This document shows, piece after piece, positions 17,687 to 27,430 of a stretch of 64,000 nucleotides of DNA. The first letter of the stretch is position 1. Each line of letters begins with the position of its first letter. The DNA is from Dyadobacter linearis. Its GTDB lineage: Bacteria; Bacteroidota; Bacteroidia; Cytophagales; Spirosomataceae. Below the pieces are notes generated by a model. That model did not search any database, was not told the origin of the DNA, and worked only from the letters and a program-made list of their open reading frames with translations. The translations under genes and the position numbers were made by a program. The DNA lies in NCBI RefSeq assembly GCF_907165045.1, contig NZ_CAJRAU010000003.1:248001-312000 (forward strand), read 5' to 3'.

Positions 17687-18472
17687 ATGCAGCAAGAGAA
17701 TATGAGTGAAGAAAATAAGCCAACCAATGCAGAATTAGTCGATGTATCCCTTCTCAATCCGGCTGTTCCGGAAGATGAAAAAAGGATTAAAGAAGCATTT
17801 GAAGATAGAAACTGGAGTGAGATAAAAAGTGCGGATTCATGGGTTATATTCAAGGTAATGGCCGAGTTTGTAGAAGGTTTCGACAAGCTTGCGAAAATCG
17901 GCCCCTGCGTTTCCCTTTTCGGTTCGGCGCGCACATTGCCTGATAATCCACATTATAAAACAGCCGAAGAAATCGCTGCCAAGCTGGTTCGTCACGGATA
18001 TGGTGTGATCACAGGCGGCGGCCCCGGTATTATGGAAGCGGGTAATAAAGGTGCATTCGAGCAGGGCGGTAAATCCGTCGGATTGAATATCAAACTGCCT
18101 TTTGAACAGCATAGCAATATTTACATCGACCACGACAAGAGCATCAACTTCGATTTCTTCTTCGTGCGCAAAGTGATGTTCGTCAAATATTCACAGGGTT
18201 TTATCGTAATGCCCGGTGGTTTCGGTACACTCGACGAACTGTTCGAAGCGATGACGCTGATTCAAACCAAGAAAATCGGCCGCTTTCCTATTGTGCTCGT
18301 GGGCAGCTCGTATTGGACCGGCCTGCTCGATTGGATCAAAGGAACGATGCTGACAGAAAAAAACATCAATCCGGAAGATATGAAACTGATCAGCGTAGTA
18401 GATACGCCCGACGAGGCGGTGCAGGTAATTGACAATTTCTATTCAAAATATCTGCTGAAACCGAACTTTTGA
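17687..18472 (+). CDS. LOG-family (TIGR00730) Rossmann-fold nucleotide hydrolase
   Basis: A 261-residue protein of the LOG/lysine-decarboxylase-like family. The signatures GGGPGIMEAGNKGA (110-123) and PGGFGTLDE (176-184) are intact. Members hydrolyse nucleoside 5'-monophosphates (cytokinin riboside monophosphate phosphoribohydrolase or AMP nucleosidase type). An ATG five codons in (17702) is an alternative start. It is divergent from rpiB with 112 bp between, and ends 6 bp from the convergent helix-hairpin-helix gene. Confidence 0.92.
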   Translation: MQQENMSEENKPTNAELVDVSLLNPAVPEDEKRIKEAFEDRNWSEIKSADSWVIFKVMAEFVEGFDKLAKIGPCVSLFGSARTLPDNPHYKTAEEIAAKLVRHGYGVITGGGPGIMEAGNKGAFEQGGKSVGLNIKLPFEQHSNIYIDHDKSINFDFFFVRKVMFVKYSQGFIVMPGGFGTLDELFEAMTLIQTKKIGRFPIVLVGSSYWTGLLDWIKGTMLTEKNINPEDMKLISVVDTPDEAVQVIDNFYSKYLLKPNF

Positions 18473-18478
18473 TTGGTA

Positions 18479-19450
18479 TTAGTCAAACGAAAGGTAAGGT
18501 TCCAATTTCCGGAGCAACTCCTCGTCGATCGCTTTTACCTTTTTCAAATCGTCGCTATTCCGGTAGTTCCCATGTTGGTTTCGGTAATTAATAATGATCG
18601 AAACCAGCTTTTTATTTTTCAGATAGCTGTGTCTGCCCAGTTCCTCCGCCGTCGCGACATTGATATTGATTTTCGTAACCGGCACCGATATCGATGTGTA
18701 TTTGTTCAGTTCCGCCAAAGCCAGCGAATCGAGGCCGAATATCTCAGAGAACTGATTTTGGGAGTGAAAACCGCCGAGTCCATCCCGGAATTTCAAAATT
18801 CTTAATGACAATTTTGTTCCAATACCTCTGAGTCTTACCAATTGCGTCGTGTCCGCAGTGTTAATATCAAACGCAGTTATTGTAGGTGTCCGGTACTTGG
18901 GTAACGCTCCGGTCGCATTTGGTCTTCTTGTACTTTCACCAAATTTTGTATTGGCTTGCGCATTTTCATAAGCCGGCAGTACTAGGTAACCTTCCAGCTT
19001 TTGGTACAGGTCGGATGGGAAATCGTAGATATTGAGCAGGTCTTCCTTCTTACGGAACTTGCCGCCCTTTGACCTGAACTTGTCAATCCTTTTTGCCAGA
19101 AAAGCTGGGATACCAAGTTCCGTCAGCTGTTCCACAGAGGCAGTATTTGGGTCAAAACGGAAAAGCCTGACCGGCTTTTTGCTTTTCGGTTCAAAGCCTC
19201 TTTTTGAAAATCCGCGGTCATTTTCACGCTTCAATGCATTTTCGGTCTCAATTCCCGCGACAATACTATCCAGCTTCTGCGCGGTCAGCGGCTCAGTGGA
19301 AGGCGGCATTAGTGGCAAAATGAAACGACGGAACACAAAAGGTGTCCAGATCAGCACCACACAAATTAGAATGAGCGCCAACGCGCCCCGCGCTTCTTTT
19401 TTGGAAACACCAAAGTAGTCCTGGAAAAGCGCTGTCAGTTTTTTGTACAT
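18479..19450 (-). CDS. Membrane-anchored helix-hairpin-helix (ComEA-like) protein
   Basis: It has 323 residues with one N-terminal transmembrane helix (about 25-50), then three helix-hairpin-helix DNA-binding units at roughly 100-145 (FDPNTASVEQLTELG), 195-245 (FDINTADTTQLVRLRGIG) and 260-320 (ININVATAEELG). This matches Bacteroidota ComEA-like proteins thought to hold DNA at the cell envelope during uptake. No other competence genes lie nearby, so a role in transformation is only suggested. Confidence 0.87.
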   Translation of the reverse strand: MYKKLTALFQDYFGVSKKEARGALALILICVVLIWTPFVFRRFILPLMPPSTEPLTAQKLDSIVAGIETENALKRENDRGFSKRGFEPKSKKPVRLFRFDPNTASVEQLTELGIPAFLAKRIDKFRSKGGKFRKKEDLLNIYDFPSDLYQKLEGYLVLPAYENAQANTKFGESTRRPNATGALPKYRTPTITAFDINTADTTQLVRLRGIGTKLSLRILKFRDGLGGFHSQNQFSEIFGLDSLALAELNKYTSISVPVTKININVATAEELGRHSYLKNKKLVSIIINYRNQHGNYRNSDDLKKVKAIDEELLRKLEPYLSFD

Positions 19451-19512
19451 GAGTCAAAAGAGTGAGAATTTCTCTTTTGACGTCACTTCCCCGATTTAGT
19501 ATCAGATTTTTG

Positions 19513-19550
19513 CAAATAAAAAAAGCGTCACGCATGCACGCAACGCTTTC
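19513..19550 (-). terminator. Rho-independent terminator of the DUF4097 gene
   Basis: On the minus strand the stem aaagcgt/acgcttt (19522-19528 and 19543-19549) is followed by a T-run, 17 bp after the stop codon. Confidence 0.85.
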
Positions 19551-19566
19551 CCGGTACTCAAAAAAC

Positions 19567-20607
19567 TTATTGATTGACGTAAACGCTGCCTGCGCTGGCT
19601 GAAAGAGTGACAGGAATTCCGCCGCCATTCATCGTTCCGCTTACATGTTCCTTTTCTGCGCGACCGTTGAAATTTCTCAAAGGGATATTCACCTTATTTC
19701 CTCTCAGATTCAAATCCATACCTGCGTCCATCGGCATCGTCACGCGCACACTGCCGGCCGAGCTTGAAATATCAACATACTTGCCCAGCTTCGTCAACTC
19801 CACTTCCACACTCCCTGCGCTCGTACTTGCCTTTATGCTGCCCGAAACGTTGGCCAGCCGCACAGAACCGCCCGAAGTGCCGGTATCCAATGCGCCGCTG
19901 ATATTCTCGCCTTTCACACTTCCACCACTCGTATGCGCCATAATTTCCCCGTCGATATTATTCAAATGAATGCTGCCACCGGAGGTATTCAGCTCGATTT
20001 TCCCTTTCAATTCCAGCGCCTTGATACTTCCGCCGCTGGTTTCCAGGATAATTTCATCCCTGCAATTTGCGACGTCAATGCTCCCGCCAGATGTGCGGCC
20101 GCGGATCACCCCGCTCAGATCGTCCACCTTCAAGCTGCCGCCGCTGGTAGCAAAATTCTGCTCGCCCGTCAATGAAGCGATTTTAATGCTGCCGCCGCTC
20201 GTTTTAAGATTGGTAGCGATATTTCTTGGCGCAAAAACCTTGAAGCCGATAGAAACGCTTTTATCATTCCATTTCACCCCATTTTTACGCTTTGCGGTAG
20301 CCACTACCCTGTTCCCCTCTGTCCCGATCAGAATATCGAAATCTTCCAGCCTATCTTCTATTTCCTCTTTCGACAATTCTTTTTTTCCATTCCAGTTATT
20401 AGGCCGCACGTACATATCCACCCGAAAACCATCGTTTTGGCCGCCTGTTACAGCAATAGAGCCGCCCGATGTTTCAACTTTCAGTTCTTTTAAAGATGCA
20501 TTTGTAAATTTCTTGCTAACGTAAGGCTTTTCATCGTCGGACTGGGCAATCACCGCCGTGTGCAACAGCAGGCTCAGTGCAGCTAATAGTAAAGTTCTTG
20601 TTTTCAT
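19567..20607 (-). CDS. DUF4097 secreted beta-strand-repeat protein
   Basis: It has 346 residues with a signal peptide (MKTRTLLLAALSLLLHTAVIAQ). The mature part is a series of short beta-repeats with a recurring TSGGSI/SAGSV core every 18-22 residues (at least ten copies from about 48 to 344), the usual form of DUF4097 (putative adhesin, beta-helix). Function is unknown; export to the periplasm or surface is expected. It is monocistronic with its own terminator. Confidence 0.9.
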   Translation of the reverse strand: MKTRTLLLAALSLLLHTAVIAQSDDEKPYVSKKFTNASLKELKVETSGGSIAVTGGQNDGFRVDMYVRPNNWNGKKELSKEEIEDRLEDFDILIGTEGNRVVATAKRKNGVKWNDKSVSIGFKVFAPRNIATNLKTSGGSIKIASLTGEQNFATSGGSLKVDDLSGVIRGRTSGGSIDVANCRDEIILETSGGSIKALELKGKIELNTSGGSIHLNNIDGEIMAHTSGGSVKGENISGALDTGTSGGSVRLANVSGSIKASTSAGSVEVELTKLGKYVDISSSAGSVRVTMPMDAGMDLNLRGNKVNIPLRNFNGRAEKEHVSGTMNGGGIPVTLSASAGSVYVNQ

Positions 20608-20829
20608 GATCGGTCGAATTTGTTTTTTTAATGATGCTTAAATAAAAGCTTAGGTTGCGTGAAATAGTTAGAAAGAATAAAGCCAGAAGTTTTAATACTG
20701 ATTATCAGCTATTTAAATATAACATCTTGTTCAATTACGGACATTTGGTACAAACCGCAAATAAGAACTGCTGTGACTACCGGGTACAGGTACGGTTTTT
20801 GAACTTCCATTATTCCAATTATTAACCCA

Positions 20830-21057
20830 ATGAATATGTATCAGATTGAAGTAGTCGACCAGGCCGATAATGATCTTGTATGGAAAATCCTGCAAACACT
20901 CGAACAAAGGGGACTGATCACACTCAAAACCGGGGATCACGTCGATGCGGAAAAAGCGACACCTGCCACAGAAGAGCAGGTTCAGGAAATTATTGATGAA
21001 GCAGAACTGGCCCCCTATTATTCGGAAAAGGAAGCGAAGGACATTCTTAATTTGTAA
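20830..21057 (+). CDS. Small acidic protein of unknown function
   Basis: It has 75 residues, no signal peptide, and is strongly acidic in its second half (TEEQVQEIIDEAELAPYYSEKEAKDIL). The size and composition resemble type II antitoxins, but no toxin gene adjoins. The start is ATG at 20830; a second ATG two codons later is also possible. The 220 bp upstream holds a single TGTTC-N6-GGACA palindrome (20728-20743) that may be chance. I do not recognise the family. Confidence 0.6.
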   Translation: MNMYQIEVVDQADNDLVWKILQTLEQRGLITLKTGDHVDAEKATPATEEQVQEIIDEAELAPYYSEKEAKDILNL

Positions 21058-21097
21058 GGTTAAAACTAATAATCACTTGTAGATGAGCCACTAGCAT

Positions 21098-22516
21098 TTA
21101 AGATTTCAAAAATCGACTGAACCAACGACCGGAGCTTTTTACAATGCGTTGCTGGGTTTTGAAATCTACAAATACCAATCCGAATCGCGCAAGGTAACCT
21201 TCTGCCCATTCAAAATTGTCCATCAAAGTCCAGGCGAAATAGCCTTTTACTTTGATCCCTTCTTTCCGCGCTCTCAAAATAGCTTTTAAATACTGCTGAA
21301 AATAAACCGTGCGATCGGGATCATCGACTTTGTCCTCTCTCCGAATATCCTCAAAAGCAGCCCCGTTTTCAGAGACTATAATATCTCGTACACCCGGGTA
21401 CGCAGCAAATTGTTTCAGGATTTTGAACATTCCGTCAGGATCAATTTCCCAGCCCATACTCGTCACAGGCACGTTCCGCAGAATTGCCGGTACTTCTTTC
21501 AGCCACAGAACCGGAGCGAGGTAAGAGTGCTTGACCACCACACTGAAATAGTTTTGTAAACCGATAAAGTCAAAATCAAATCTGAGCTTTTCCAGATCGC
21601 CGGGCTGCATATACCTTTTCACTTTGGCCAAAAAAGGAAATGCATCGACAGGATATCCCAGCCCCAATGCAGGTTCTACAAAAAGCCGGTTCATCAATGC
21701 GTCCGCCCGTTTTGCGGCCCGCACATCGGCGGCGCTGCTGCTGTTCGGATACACATACGAACACGAAACGGCTGTTCCAATATATGCATTGGTAACCTCC
21801 GCCCGCAAAATACGCCCGCTTTCCGCCTGACATAATGCAAGGTGGTGCATCACTGGGAGGAAATTCCAGATACCCTTTTTCCCCGGCGCGTGAAGGCCGG
21901 TTGTGTAACCGAGCCCTGCTACCGCCATCGGTTCATTTAATACGATCCAGCAGCGCACGCGGTCGCCGAATGCTTTGGCACAAACGGCAGTATATTCCGA
22001 AAACCAGCTCACAATATCCCTGTTCATCCAACCGCCCCGGTTTTCCAGCGCCTGCGGCAGATCCCAGTGATAAAGTGTGATCCAGGGTTCTATTCCAAGT
22101 TCAAGGCATTTATTAATGAGATTATTATAAAATAAAATCCCGGCCTCATTAACAGTGCCGGTGCCTTGCGGCAAAATGCGTGACCAGGAAATGGAAAACC
22201 TGAATTGCTTGAAGCCCAGTTCTTTGACGAGTTGCAGGTCACTTTCATATCGATGATAGAAATCGCAGGCTTCGGTCGCATTTTGTCCCAGCTTGATCTT
22301 GCCTTTTCTTTTTGCAAAAGTATCCCAGATACAGTCGCCCCGCCCGTCGGTATTCACAGCGCCTTCGATCTGGTAGGCAGCAGTAGCGACTCCCCACTTA
22401 AATTCGGCACCAAAATCGGCGCGGCAAAATTGACTTTCATCCTGCTCTGAAATACCGGAGATATGCGTTGTAGCTGCTGCCAAAATGTAACCCGTTTTAC
22501 TAAAAGGTATAAACAT
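21098..22516 (-). CDS. GH1 family beta-glucosidase
   Basis: The start at 22516 gives 472 residues. An upstream ATG at 22591 would place the neighbouring gene's terminator inside the coding region and is rejected. The (beta/alpha)8 barrel shows the GH1 signatures: FKWGVATAAYQIEGA near the N-terminus, the acid/base Glu195 in VLNEP, and the nucleophile Glu383 in VSENG. Aglycone-side WTLMDNFEW is present. No secretion signal is evident, so it is probably cytoplasmic and cleaves beta-glucosides or related disaccharides. Confidence 0.95.
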   Translation of the reverse strand: MFIPFSKTGYILAAATTHISGISEQDESQFCRADFGAEFKWGVATAAYQIEGAVNTDGRGDCIWDTFAKRKGKIKLGQNATEACDFYHRYESDLQLVKELGFKQFRFSISWSRILPQGTGTVNEAGILFYNNLINKCLELGIEPWITLYHWDLPQALENRGGWMNRDIVSWFSEYTAVCAKAFGDRVRCWIVLNEPMAVAGLGYTTGLHAPGKKGIWNFLPVMHHLALCQAESGRILRAEVTNAYIGTAVSCSYVYPNSSSAADVRAAKRADALMNRLFVEPALGLGYPVDAFPFLAKVKRYMQPGDLEKLRFDFDFIGLQNYFSVVVKHSYLAPVLWLKEVPAILRNVPVTSMGWEIDPDGMFKILKQFAAYPGVRDIIVSENGAAFEDIRREDKVDDPDRTVYFQQYLKAILRARKEGIKVKGYFAWTLMDNFEWAEGYLARFGLVFVDFKTQQRIVKSSGRWFSRFLKS

Positions 22517-22521
22517 ATAAT

Positions 22522-22557
22522 AAAAAACCCTTTGCCCGAGCAGGACAAAGGGTTTTT
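22522..22557 (-). terminator. Rho-independent terminator between the secreted-protein gene and GH1
   Basis: A 12-bp perfect stem, aaaaaccctttg (22523-22534) with caaagggttttt (22546-22557), lies 24 bp after the stop codon of the upstream gene and just before the GH1 start. Confidence 0.9.
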
Positions 22558-22580
22558 CAAATAAGAACCTTCGATTTTGA

Positions 22581-24569
22581 CTATCTGACAACCAGGATTT
22601 TCCGGGTCACTGCGCCATCGTTCACTTTCACAAAGTAGGTTCCCTGAACCAGTCTGGTCAAATCCACTTCGTTGGCTGCATCCGGTTTGGTATTCAGGAT
22701 CAACACACCGTTTTGGTTGTAAACCTTCACATTGTTGATCAGCTGGGCACCTTCAAACTTGATGCGATCCACCGCAGGATTTGGATAGATATTCATTTGC
22801 TCAGCTGCATCGAAATTCAGACTTTTTATCTCGCTGAAAGCGAACGTACCGTCTGCGTCCACCATTTTGAGTCTGTACAGATTGACAGCGAAAGGATTAG
22901 TGTGCGTATAGGTGTAAGTAACATCGTCGGCACTCTCGCCCTGGGCCTGGATAGAGGTAAGTACCGTCCAGTTTTTCCCGTCGCCGCTGTGCTGCACATC
23001 AAAGTGATCAGAATTGCTTTCAAATGTCGTTGTCCACACCAATGAAGCAGTATTTCCTTCTTTTTTAGCATTGAAAGAAGCCAATGTCACCGGAAGCGGA
23101 GGGCCTGCGAAAGTAAGACAGGTTCCGTCTATGGCCAGGTAATTATCCGACTGAGATCCCTGAACGCGCACAACCTCCGTGCCTTGCGGAACAGCGCCGC
23201 TCAAAGTGTAACGCTGTAATCCCCAGGGACTAGAATTGACCAGTTTGTCGATTTGCTGCGTCAGGGTACCCAATACTTTCGAAGAACCGTCCAGGAATAC
23301 GATCTCAACTTTTTGGTCTCTGTCTTCAAGCACAGCTCCCCAGAAAATAAGCGTCACCGTATTGCCGTAAGTCGGCAGCATGGGTACATCCTGACGGAAA
23401 GTTGACGAGCCGGACAGGATCAGGCTTTTCTCCCCGCAGTTTGCGATCGCATTGTTTGCAATGACGTTACCAGTAGTTTCCCAGCCAGCTGCATCTTCTT
23501 CAAAACTTGCGTTCGTCAGCTTATTGTTGTTGCAAGTTTCGCAAACCGGCGTTGGAGGAGGCGTAATGCCCATACAAACACCATCAATTTTGAAGTAATT
23601 GCCGCCCGAAATCACCGAGAAACGAACTTTCACTGCACCAAGCGGCGCGGTAGCCGACAGGTTATATTCCTGCAACTTATGCAGCTGGGTCACGCGGTAA
23701 TCCATTTGCCTGGTATTATCATCGTTAATTTCGATTGCAACCAATGCACCAGCGCTGTTGTAAAATTCAAGCTTAAACTGGTGGTTGAGACCAGTATCGT
23801 GCGTGCCGCCGAAAACTTTTACGTTCACCACGCTACCCTGCGTTACGTTCACTTCCTGAAAAATAGTACCGTGACCAGTGATCAAACCGTTTTTGTGACC
23901 ACATACACTATAAGGAGGCTCGCTGATGAAGTTGGTACCCTCAGATTTAGACCAGTGGTCTGTGCCTGACTCGAAGCTTCCGTTTTTGACCGCATTCTGA
24001 TCGTCGGGGCAGCCGCAATCCGATGGTTCGGGCGGCGTGATCGTTAGACAAGCCACATCGAATTTGAAATAATCACCACCTGATACGATAGAAAACACAA
24101 CTTTCGCTGCATTGGCAGGCGCAGTGATCGAAGCATTGTATTGTCTGAGCCGGCTATCCGTCACCTGGTAATTCATATCAATCTCCACCCGGTTATCTCT
24201 TCCTTCTATCAAACGATTGTCACTTGTATAGAAATTGATTTTGAACTGGTGATTGCGAGCCGCGTTGTGCGTTCCTCCATATACGGACAGGTTCACCTGG
24301 CTGCCTCCTGCGAGATCAACAACCTGATAGACGATACCTGACCCGTTGATCACTCCGTTTTTGTCGCCACATACATTGTACGACCTATTAGTTTGAAAAT
24401 CTGTCCCCTCGGTTTTACTCCAATTGTTAGTCCCGGACTCGAAACTTCCATTTTTCAGGCCATTTTCGGAATCCGTACAACCGCAGTCTCCCCCGGTCAT
24501 AGCAAACCCGGGGCTTACTGCCGCCAGGTTTAGTAGGAATAACATAACCAGTACTGTAAAGTTTTTCAT
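22581..24569 (-). CDS. Modular secreted protein with type IX secretion sorting domain
   Basis: It has 662 residues with a signal peptide (about 1-23). Three related modules of about 150-160 residues begin with a Cys-pair and an N-G-S-F-E-S-G-type segment at residues 28, 184 and 343. They look like carbohydrate-binding jelly-roll modules (CBM4/CBM6-like), each ending in a Cys. A fibronectin-like stretch (about 495-580, LPVTLASFNAKKEGNTASLV) leads into a type A sorting domain (MNIYPNPAVDRIKFEG at about 590, ending RKILVVR). Such proteins are exported across the outer membrane by the type IX system and anchored or released. No catalytic domain is visible. Confidence 0.87.
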   Translation of the reverse strand: MKNFTVLVMLFLLNLAAVSPGFAMTGGDCGCTDSENGLKNGSFESGTNNWSKTEGTDFQTNRSYNVCGDKNGVINGSGIVYQVVDLAGGSQVNLSVYGGTHNAARNHQFKINFYTSDNRLIEGRDNRVEIDMNYQVTDSRLRQYNASITAPANAAKVVFSIVSGGDYFKFDVACLTITPPEPSDCGCPDDQNAVKNGSFESGTDHWSKSEGTNFISEPPYSVCGHKNGLITGHGTIFQEVNVTQGSVVNVKVFGGTHDTGLNHQFKLEFYNSAGALVAIEINDDNTRQMDYRVTQLHKLQEYNLSATAPLGAVKVRFSVISGGNYFKIDGVCMGITPPPTPVCETCNNNKLTNASFEEDAAGWETTGNVIANNAIANCGEKSLILSGSSTFRQDVPMLPTYGNTVTLIFWGAVLEDRDQKVEIVFLDGSSKVLGTLTQQIDKLVNSSPWGLQRYTLSGAVPQGTEVVRVQGSQSDNYLAIDGTCLTFAGPPLPVTLASFNAKKEGNTASLVWTTTFESNSDHFDVQHSGDGKNWTVLTSIQAQGESADDVTYTYTHTNPFAVNLYRLKMVDADGTFAFSEIKSLNFDAAEQMNIYPNPAVDRIKFEGAQLINNVKVYNQNGVLILNTKPDAANEVDLTRLVQGTYFVKVNDGAVTRKILVVR

Positions 24570-25318
24570 AACGTGATTGATTTTTAATCGGTTAGCTTGA
24601 TACGTGAGTCAATAAAATGTCGACAAATGTACCATTGCTATCCTTTCAAAAATATCACTATTTTTATATTACAATGAAAATTCAACTAGGTTTACTTCAA
24701 AAATTGAATTATTATTACACAAATGATAGAAGTTATTATTATAAAGTTTAGAAAAATAAGTAGCTACAAATCAGCACTTTAACTAAATATAATTGCTCTT
24801 TAAGAGCTTACTTACTTCTATTCAATCTCTACAATTACCAATATAACTATTCAAATGTAATACTCAGACTGATCCGATATACTCAGCATTGAAAGGCAGT
24901 TATGATGAGAGTTAATTCACTGGATTTAAGAGCTCAACATACACAGTCACTGCCAGCTCGCCCCCATTGCAGATTCGGCAGTACAGTTTGCGAAGAATAA
25001 GTATGATAATTCGAAGTAAAATAATTTCAAGCGTGACTGGTTGAACCGGCCGAAGAACACAGGCTGGAAATACAAATCCGCATTGTAATTAACATGGATT
25101 TTTATGTACTATACGATGTGGAGAACCATAATTTAGCACTGAAGAATTTCGACAAATCTTTTTTTCGGAAAATCCCCACTTCTACAACTATTACACGGTT
25201 TTATTGTGCAATACCCGATTTAAATTTTAGTTTTTCAACTTTCTGATACACAGAATTTTGAACTCAATGAGAAGCGGATTGCGGGCTGGACGAAAAATTT
25301 GATACAAGATTATTTTAA
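24570..25318. other. 750-bp region without an intact gene
   Basis: It is AT-rich and holds no convincing open frame. A frame ending at 25088 reads LAPIADSAVQFAKNKYDNSK, a stop codon, then NNFKRDWLNRPKNTGWKYK; this has coding-like composition and may be a decayed gene end. A 13-bp hairpin GCTCTTTAAGAGC lies near 24795. Nothing else was recognised. The stretch is where an anti-sigma factor would be expected after the sigma gene. Confidence 0.4.
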
Positions 25319-25906
25319 TCAGGCTGCATTCAGATTGAGATTCTGAACAGCGAAAACTTCCCGTAGTTCCTGCAATGCCTTGCGGATCCGGGATTTGACA
25401 GTGCCGAGCGGCAGGCAGAGATATTCTGCGGCTTCCTCATGCGTATATCCCTGAAAATAAACGAGATCAATCAGCGCCTGGCGCTCAGGAAGCAGCCCCT
25501 CTACAATGGTTTTGAGGTCCATCGTAATGTGTGCAGGAGAAAATGACAGGGATGCATATACTTCTTCGTCTATCGAATGCAACTTGACAAGCTTTTCCGA
25601 TTTCACTTCAACCCGAAGCTTGTCGATTGCCGTATTGCGGGCTACATTCAGTATCCAGGTGAACAATGTGCCTTTTTCGGAATGGTAAGTGTCGATGTTT
25701 TTCCAGATTTTCAGAAATGTATCCTGCAAAACATCTGCCGCAGTTTCTTCACTTTTTACAACCTTAAGGATAACCCCGTACAGTGAAGGTGAATAATTAT
25801 CGTACAAAAATTCGAATGCCTCGCGATTGTTACTTTTCAGCAGATGAACCAGTTGGTGCTCTGCATATTTAGCCTTCTTAAATACATTGGCTTTCTTCGT
25901 TGTCAT
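25319..25906 (-). CDS. ECF-type RNA polymerase sigma factor
   Basis: It has 195 residues with region 2 at about 30-95 (FEFLYDNYSPSLYGVILKVV, DVLQDTFLKIWKN, FTWILNVARNTAIDKLR) and region 4 at about 130-185 (LPERQALIDLVYFQGYTHEEAA then GTVKSRIRKALQELR). The sequence resembles the SigK-like ECF group, whose members are usually followed by a RskA/anti-sigma-K gene. Here no anti-sigma gene follows, and the downstream 750 bp is empty or degenerate. Its regulon cannot be told from the window. Confidence 0.92.
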   Translation of the reverse strand: MTTKKANVFKKAKYAEHQLVHLLKSNNREAFEFLYDNYSPSLYGVILKVVKSEETAADVLQDTFLKIWKNIDTYHSEKGTLFTWILNVARNTAIDKLRVEVKSEKLVKLHSIDEEVYASLSFSPAHITMDLKTIVEGLLPERQALIDLVYFQGYTHEEAAEYLCLPLGTVKSRIRKALQELREVFAVQNLNLNAA

Positions 25907-26101
25907 AATTACCGCGCAGCGATTCGTTAGGGTTACAGCCTCTGAATATCAATTTCATTCCAGTATTTTGTGCTAAAAATTTTGTGTATTTTAAGCACAT
26001 ATTGGGGATTCCGCACTTTCGGATCTTCATCCCGTCAGAAGCTTTTCCACAACCTGGGACTGACTGAGAAACAATGTTTTAAGCACCAACCGGTTACAAG
26101 T

Positions 26102-27421
26102 ATGTATTGCAAAAACGTGCTCCCCGTCCTTCTATCGCTATTTATGTTAGCATGTTCGACTGCCGACGAGCAAACTGAAAATACCCAAGCTATTGATAAA
26201 ATAGCTGAGGATTATGTGCGACTTGGATTAGAAATCGGCGTTTACGACAGTGACTTTGTGGATGCATATTATGGTCCGGATTCACTCAAACCGGCCGCTT
26301 CCAAATCCGATTCTTTTCCCAAAAATGAGTTGCTCGCAAAAGCTGATAGCCTAAAAAAACAACTTGCAGCACTTTCCACCCGCCAGGTAAACGATACGAC
26401 GAAAGCCCGCGCCGACTGGCTCAATTCCCAACTGACTGCATTTGAAAGGAGGATCAGGGTTTTTTCTGGGGAGAATGCGCCGTTTGAACAGGAATCGAAA
26501 GAACTTTTTGACGCTACCGCTCCTGTCTATACAGAGCAGCATTTCAAAGAACTGATAGCAAAACTGGAACATCTGCTTCCGGGAAAAGGACCATTGCCTG
26601 AACGTTATCAGCAGTTGGCGAGCCGGTTTATTATTCCTGAAAATAAGATTGACACCGTTTTCCAAACCGCGATCGCGGAGGCGCGCAAACGAACGCTGGC
26701 GCATTACCAGCTTCCGGCTAATGAAACTTTCAGGCTTGAATATGTGAAAGACAAACCCTGGTCGGGCTACAACTGGTACAAAGGAAACTATAACAGCCTG
26801 ATCCAGATCAACATAAGCCAGCCGATATTCATCGAGCGCGCGATAGACCTCGCTTGTCATGAGGGGTACCCGGGCCACCACGTTTACAATGCAATGCTGG
26901 AAAAAACCCTTTTTCGCGATCGCGGCTGGGTGGAGATTTCACTTTATCCCCTATTTAGTCCGCAGTCGCTTATCGCGGAAGGCAGCGCAAATTACGGTAT
27001 TTCGGTTGCTTTTCCGGGGAATGAACAGGAGGTGTTTTGTAAAGAAACGCTGCTGCCGCTGGCCAGACTGGATACAACCGGAACCAGCGCATATTTCAGG
27101 ATATTAGCTATTAAATCCGGTCTTGGTTATGCCAGAAATGAAGTTGCGCGTGGTTTACTGAGCAGCAAAATGGATGATAAAGAGGCACTTCGCTGGCTTA
27201 CGGATTACTGTCTGCTCACCAGCAAAGGCGCAAGCGACTATTTACGGTTTATCAAAAAATACCGCAGCTATGTGATCAACTACAATTATGGACAGGATCT
27301 GGTGAAGCAATATATTGAGTCGCAGGGAGGAACGGCCGACGCGCCGGAGCGCAGGTGGAAACTTTTTGAAGAGTTATTAAGTAAACAATCCAGAGCAAGC
27401 GAATTGCTGAAAAAGCATTAA
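26102..27421 (+). CDS. DUF885-like putative zinc peptidase, lipoprotein
   Basis: The ATG at 26102 gives 439 residues with a clear lipobox (LSLFMLACS, Cys18); the ATG at 25970 gives a leader with no export logic. The motif HEGYPGHH (His253, Glu254, His259/His260) followed by AEGSANYG (Glu293) resembles the gluzincin-like HExxxxHH...E site of DUF885 proteins, so a metallopeptidase acting at the envelope is likely. The sequence is otherwise divergent. It is the first of four co-directional genes with gaps of 9, 78 and 6 bp. Confidence 0.75.
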   Translation: MYCKNVLPVLLSLFMLACSTADEQTENTQAIDKIAEDYVRLGLEIGVYDSDFVDAYYGPDSLKPAASKSDSFPKNELLAKADSLKKQLAALSTRQVNDTTKARADWLNSQLTAFERRIRVFSGENAPFEQESKELFDATAPVYTEQHFKELIAKLEHLLPGKGPLPERYQQLASRFIIPENKIDTVFQTAIAEARKRTLAHYQLPANETFRLEYVKDKPWSGYNWYKGNYNSLIQINISQPIFIERAIDLACHEGYPGHHVYNAMLEKTLFRDRGWVEISLYPLFSPQSLIAEGSANYGISVAFPGNEQEVFCKETLLPLARLDTTGTSAYFRILAIKSGLGYARNEVARGLLSSKMDDKEALRWLTDYCLLTSKGASDYLRFIKKYRSYVINYNYGQDLVKQYIESQGGTADAPERRWKLFEELLSKQSRASELLKKH

Positions 27422-27430
27422 ACCAAAAGT

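Noticed and set aside
20728-20743. Single TGTTCAATTACGGACA palindrome before the 75-residue protein gene
   Set aside because: It matches the permease palindrome with one change but has no second copy nearby; one or two such matches are expected by chance in a window this size.
22516-22591. Longer GH1 reading frame from 22591
   Set aside because: It would span the rho-independent terminator of the upstream gene and overlap that gene's end.
24900-25088. Coding-like frame with NNFKRDWLNRPKNTGWKYK
   Set aside because: It is too short and interrupted to call as a gene; recorded only as a possible remnant in the gap entry.
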